Origin: Parasponia andersonii
Taxonomy: Eukaryota > Streptophyta > Magnoliopsida > Rosales > Cannabaceae
Assembly: GCA_002914805.1 (NCBI GenBank)
Contig: JXTB01000137.1
Coordinates: 143,001 to 207,000, forward strand
Direction: 5' to 3'
Length of the DNA: 64,000 nucleotides
Shown: positions 59,241 to 64,000 of the stretch, one piece after another
Position numbering within the stretch: the first letter of the stretch is position 1
Layout of the letters: the number at the start of each line of letters is the position of its first letter
Position numbers and translations under genes: made by a program
The notes under the pieces: model-generated
Told to the model about the DNA's origin: nothing
The model's database searches: none
What the model saw: only the letters and a program-made list of their open reading frames with translations

Positions 59241-59299
59241 CATGAAAAGTATACTTAACATATTATGACAAAAAAAACCGAATTGTTGATGTAGTTATG
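59241..59299. other. Spacer at the axis of the MULE palindrome
   Basis: About 60 bp separate the arms. Immediately outside it the arms read aagtacataagc (left, inverted) and gttatgtactta (right). Confidence 0.7.
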
Positions 59300-62200
59300 T
59301 ACTTAGTGCGCAGAATCATGTACCTAATTTATATTTTTATGTACCTATAGTACTTGTTGTATTTTTCGTATTTGTTTGTTATGTTATTCTAAAGATGATA
59401 AAGACACATTATTATTTGTTATGATTGCCATTAGAATGAGAATAAAAAATAAGTTGATTATAGGTTTACTGGTACGTTGGTTGAAGAAAGGACAATATAT
59501 TTAGAATTTGTGGAATTTCTTTTTGAAGAGTCTTATTTAGGATTTGATCGATTCAAACAGTTAATCCACTTGTTCATTGACATGATATATAATGCTTCTA
59601 AGAATAATTTTTTAGAGATTAGAAGCAATAATAGATTGAGTTGGTTCTTATACGAGGCGAAATCTGATATTGATATGGAGTATCCGCTTATCAGTACTTA
59701 TGATGATGTTCCTTTGATAGATGTTGCTATAAGTACACTTGACATTACTTGGATTGATTCATCTTCTTTAGTAATAGGTTCATGTGTTGTTGAGGTTGGT
59801 TCAAGTTCTAAAGCTAGTAGTCAATTAAGGACATTTAAGTTTGGTTCTTCTTCTCACAATGCTGGAAGTTTAGTTTCTTTTTCAATTTTAGCTCCTACTT
59901 TTAGCAATTCTCCTAGTTATGATAATATCGAAGGGTACTTAATAGACCCAAAGAACTTGGATAGTATCAAGAAAAAGAACATGTTTGCTAAGAAAAGAAT
60001 GTTGCAAAAGACTTTGAGTTCATATGCTAAGAAGAAGTATTTTGAGTATAAAATTGTAAAGTCTACCCTTGATAGGTTTTCAATTAAGTGTAGTACTTTT
60101 AATTATTCATGATACCTTCATACTTTTAGGTATAGAAAGGGTGGCTTGTGGATAAATAGAAAGTATATTATTGAGTATACTTACTCATTACACATTGCTG
60201 TCAACAATCATAGACAAGCCACTAGTGAAATAGTTTCTAAGTGTATTTTAGATATCATTAAGGCTAATAAGAAAAAGATAAATGATTTTCTAAAACATTA
60301 TTGATCATATGTGTTTGATGTATAATTTGAATATTAGCTATTTCAAGGTTTGGACAGCTCGAGAACTCGCTTACGCAATTATTGAAGGTCATCCTAAGAA
60401 TTTTTGTGGTTTGATTCCATTTTACTTAGCAACATTGAAGAGTCATAACCCAGGTATGTTGTTTTTATATTTTGTTGTTCTTTTAGTATATCTTTTTTGT
60501 TTGTTTGGTATATAGTTTTTTACAACTTGATATATGTGTATATATACTACTGAATCAATAGATGTGTTATTTTGTTTTTCTAATATTGTTTTCTTAGTTT
60601 TTCCATACAAGTTCATATATTGATTTCTGAGTGGATGAGGAGGGAAATTTTATGTACTTATTTATGTCGTCTGAAGCTTCAATTCAAGGGTGAAATTATT
60701 GTAGATCTATTATATTAGTTGATGTGATCTTTTTTAGATCAAAGTTCTGTGACATACTTTTTACTGCATTTGCGATTGATATGAATAGCCATATATTTCC
60801 TCTTACTTTTGGTGTTGGTGATTCGGAGAATGATTTATCTTGACAAAGATTTTTCGAATGAGTAAGGAATACCATAAGGATTTATCCAGATTTGGTGATT
60901 ATTTTAGATGAGCATGGTAGTAGTCAGAAGGCCATAGCTCTTGTCTATTCGAAGGCTAAACAAGTTTTCTGGATGTTTCATTTATAGGATAGTTTTGAAA
61001 CATACTTGAAGTTTCTTGGTAATGATCAATTATTTGAAGGATGTGCAAAAGCTTACTTAGAGTTTGATTTTGAGGAGCTTCTGCATCAAATAGTGGAAAT
61101 CTAGCTAGTAGTTCATAAATACTTATCAGAAGATATTGGATACGGGAAATGAGTTTGAAGCTATATACCTGGAAGAAGATATGAGAAATGGGTTTGATGC
61201 TATGCAACTGGAAGAAGACACAATACCATGACAAGTAATGAGTCCGAAAGTCTAAATATGGCTTTGAGTGAAGCAAGAACTTTAGCAAGTATATGTATTT
61301 TTGTTCTATATATATGATATGTTATTGTTGATAAATGTTTCTCGTTATATTCTACATACTATTTTCTATTATTTGTTCTATGTGTTCTATTAGTTGAGTT
61401 TGTACATTGATTTCTTGACAAGTGTATATATTTTTTATTAAAGATATATACATAGTTCATATTTGTATAAACCAAGAAGAAAAATATATGTACCATCTCC
61501 TGTTAGTTGAGTTTCTGGCACATATGTTGTTCTGATATATGAAGATATAAACCTAGTTCATATTATTATGAACTATGAAAAAAAAAAACTTATCTATGAT
61601 ATTATTTATTAAAACTTTTCTACCATCTTATTTTTTATTGTTGTTGGTTCTTATTTCTTCTTATATTCTATTAGATTTTGTCTCTTGTTTATTCTATTAT
61701 TGAATTTGACATTAATTTATTGACAAGTGTGTATAATTCTTATTTTTTTATATATCAGTTGTTCTTTTGTTGGAGACTATAAGGCAGAAGTACTAAGCTT
61801 GATTTGCTCGCCATCTATTTGTACCTTCTTGCGTATGATCAGAGCTTACTCTTGGGACAGAAGCTCATGTGCGAGACTAACTTGATTTTTCACAGAGAAT
61901 GACGGTAAATTTTAATTCTTTTGTGTTTTGTTTTCAAGATTTGGTCTATAGGATTTTTGTCTTGGTATATATTATATATACCAATTTTAGTAATATCTTT
62001 TATCCATAAATTACTTATTATATCTAGTAATTTCTTTTATTTTTTTCCTATATTTTTTTTTATAATCATATTCATACAATTGATTTATATATATTTCAAG
62101 TCCGTTATAATAATTTAGAGTTCATTGTACATTTGTGCAATGTAATTGTATCTATAGGAAGTAGGATTTTGAAGGTATTCTCTATTTGCATATTTGTGTT

Positions 62201-63520
62201 GTAAATACAACTATGTATTTCACTTTTTCAAGAAGTCAACTTACCAGCTTACTTATTGTGAGATTGTTCATTTACTTGGAAGCTAGGTCGATTGGAATAT
62301 GCCAGATTTTGTTATTAAGTAAGTTGTTCTATCCCTAATACAGAGAAAACTGGTGTTGGTAGGCCGAAAAAGAAAAGAAATGTTTTAGCTAGTGAGTATA
62401 AGAAGAAGATGCAAGTTAAATGTAGTCGATGCAAGTAATAAAACTAAAATCGAAAAAACATAAAGAAATCCAATTCTTGCGGAATTACATGTTCTAAAGA
62501 AAATGAAAGATTATTGGGATCATTAGGTTCTTATTATGGTGAATTTTAGTTTTTGTTCTTATGAAACGAATGTTGTTATTTTTTAAAATATTTTTGGTAC
62601 ATTGTTTTTTTCTCTTGGGATATGAACATTTTGTCATAGTATATAAGGTTATATACTGGATTTATTACTTAAGATTCAAGATATCATAATTTAGTGTTTT
62701 TTCACTTTTAAGTACATTATTTTCTTATCTTTGTATATAGAAATTTTGTTACAGTATATGAGGTTATATATTAGATTTATATTTAGAAATTTCAGATATT
62801 GTTATTTTTTTTTTCTAGGTGTTTGTTACATTTTCAGGTACATTACTTTATTGTCATAGTATACGAAAATTGTGTCATGTGATATGAGGTTATGTACTAG
62901 ATTATTACTTAAGATTGAAAATATTGTTATTCTCTTTGTATTTTTTTTTTTTGTTATACTTTAGGTACATTGTTTTCTTATCTTGGTGTATTGAAATTTT
63001 ATTACGGTATATCAGGTTATATACCAGATTTTTTATTTAAGATTCCAGATATATACCTACTTCAAATTTATATGAATCAAGAAGAAATGGTTATCTCCTA
63101 TCTTTTGAGTTGGGCTCAACGACTTGAGTTGCTCAGTGCCATAATACCTAGTTTCTGATTGCCCAATGCTGCAATGTTAGCTTCTCAGCACCATGGAGCT
63201 GAGATATATACGTGGTTCGTGTTCTTATGAACCATGAAGAAAACTTATAGACCTAGTTCAAATAATTATATACCATAAAGAAAACCATATTTACCGATTT
63301 TATAATACTAAGTTGTTGTTCCTGGTAGATTGAGTTTCCTTCTTGTTATATAAAATAGTGTTATTTTCTTTTGTACATTATTTTGTTATTTTGGTATATA
63401 TCTCAGAATTTTTACTTCTTTTTTTTTTCTTTCTAGGTGTTCTTTTTTTTTTTTGATACATTGTTTTTATGTCTTTATACATGAAACTTATACTATGGTA
63501 TATGAGGTTATATATCAAAT
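59300..63520 (+). mobile_element. Right arm of MULE inverted duplication, decayed transposase on plus strand
   Basis: An open frame at 59477-60112 (211 aa, unbroken) covers the N-terminal part. Beyond it, fragments carry TARELAYAIIEGHPKNF (pre-catalytic block), VDEEGNF near 60631 (first catalytic region), VIILDEHGSSQKAIALVYSK near 60896 (second Asp block) and LGNDQLFEGCAKAYL near 61015. Order and motifs are those of MULE (MuDR-type) transposases. Stops and frame changes interrupt the catalytic domain, so it cannot be active. Sequence from 61300 to 63520 is AT-rich and matches the left arm. Confidence 0.82.
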
Positions 63521-64000
63521 TTTTTGATATATTTTTTATAATTATGTCAATAAATTACTTAACATAGTTTATATCACTTAGTATATTTTTCAATATATGT
63601 TGTTATTCCTAATCAGTTTCAGCTTTTTTAATTATGTAAGTGTACTTCACATACTAATTTAATTAGAGATAAGTAAATAACTGTTAAATATTTAAAATAA
63701 AAAAATATATATATTTATGAATTAATGACAAAATGTCTTAATATTTATTATCTTCACAATTAAAAATATTAAACACAATTATCTTTGTCAAATAATATAA
63801 TAATGGGATAATATCACTTTTATACTTTGTATTTTGACACTTTGTTCAATTTGTACCCTTTGTCTTGTTTATTATTAATATTAACCTTTAGAATTAAAAT
63901 CTATTTCAAATTTATATCTTGCTACCAATTTAGAGTAGTTAACTTACTAAGATAATATTCAAAAAATTAAAAATCAATCATATAAAAATTGATCTGTGAA
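63521..64000. other. AT-rich window edge, possible start of another Mutator-type element
   Basis: From about 63805 the sequence gataatatcacttttatact ... gacactttgttcaatttgta resembles the start of Mutator-type MITEs, but the window ends before a second terminus. No gene seen. Confidence 0.3.

Overview
The window is nuclear DNA of a flowering plant, most likely a eudicot. It is very AT-rich, its genes carry many introns, and most of the space is transposable-element debris. I see no prokaryotic, organellar or viral-genome segment, no rRNA or tRNA gene and no CRISPR array. Only two host genes can be supported, both on the + strand. Two ambiguous bases (N at 28135 and 47175) mark it as a draft assembly.

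Host genes. (1) 3545-9741: an orthologue of WRINKLED1 (WRI1), the double-AP2 transcription factor that switches on glycolysis and fatty-acid synthesis. It has seven coding exons for about 403 aa, including the family's 9-nt mini-exon coding Val-Tyr-Leu (4283-4291). (2) 44105-49406: an orthologue of FAR1-RELATED SEQUENCE 3 (FRS3), a transcription factor domesticated from a Mutator-like transposase. It has four coding exons for about 857 aa, a probable non-coding 5' exon ending at 42952 and a poly(A) signal near 51036.

Layout. 1-1263 is the 3' end of a CACTA element. 1264-3540 is the WRI1 upstream region, with a ~77-bp tandem repeat. 3545-9741 is WRI1. 10430-12400 is a dispersed repeat split by a 1.5-kb insertion. 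12820-31235 is a nest: an old plant-transposon-protein element and a second, inverted copy of it, with a long-LTR Ty3/Gypsy fossil (13468-29875) inserted in the first copy. That Gypsy element has itself received a 1.45-kb insertion in one LTR and a ~4.9-kb Mutator-like (MULE) insertion in the other. 32280-33336 is a second Gypsy pol fragment. 37500-42552 is a decayed L1-type LINE split by a solo LTR with an exact 5-bp target duplication. 42840-51050 is FRS3, with an 812-bp hAT element in intron 3. 52640-54000 holds small repeats, among them a MITE lying inside a (TA)n tract. 54600-63520 is a ~9-kb inverted duplication of a decayed MULE, with two transposase relics running head to head from an axis near 59265. 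63800-64000 may be the start of another element.

The two host genes have no evident functional link. FRS3, a domesticated MULE transposase, shares the window with three real MULE relics. Nothing here looks like an operon or a new multi-gene system. The most distinctive structures are the MULE palindrome, the paired microsatellite-embedded MITEs, the ghost copy of a WRI1 exon end, and the in-frame tandem exon module at the FRS3 C-terminus.
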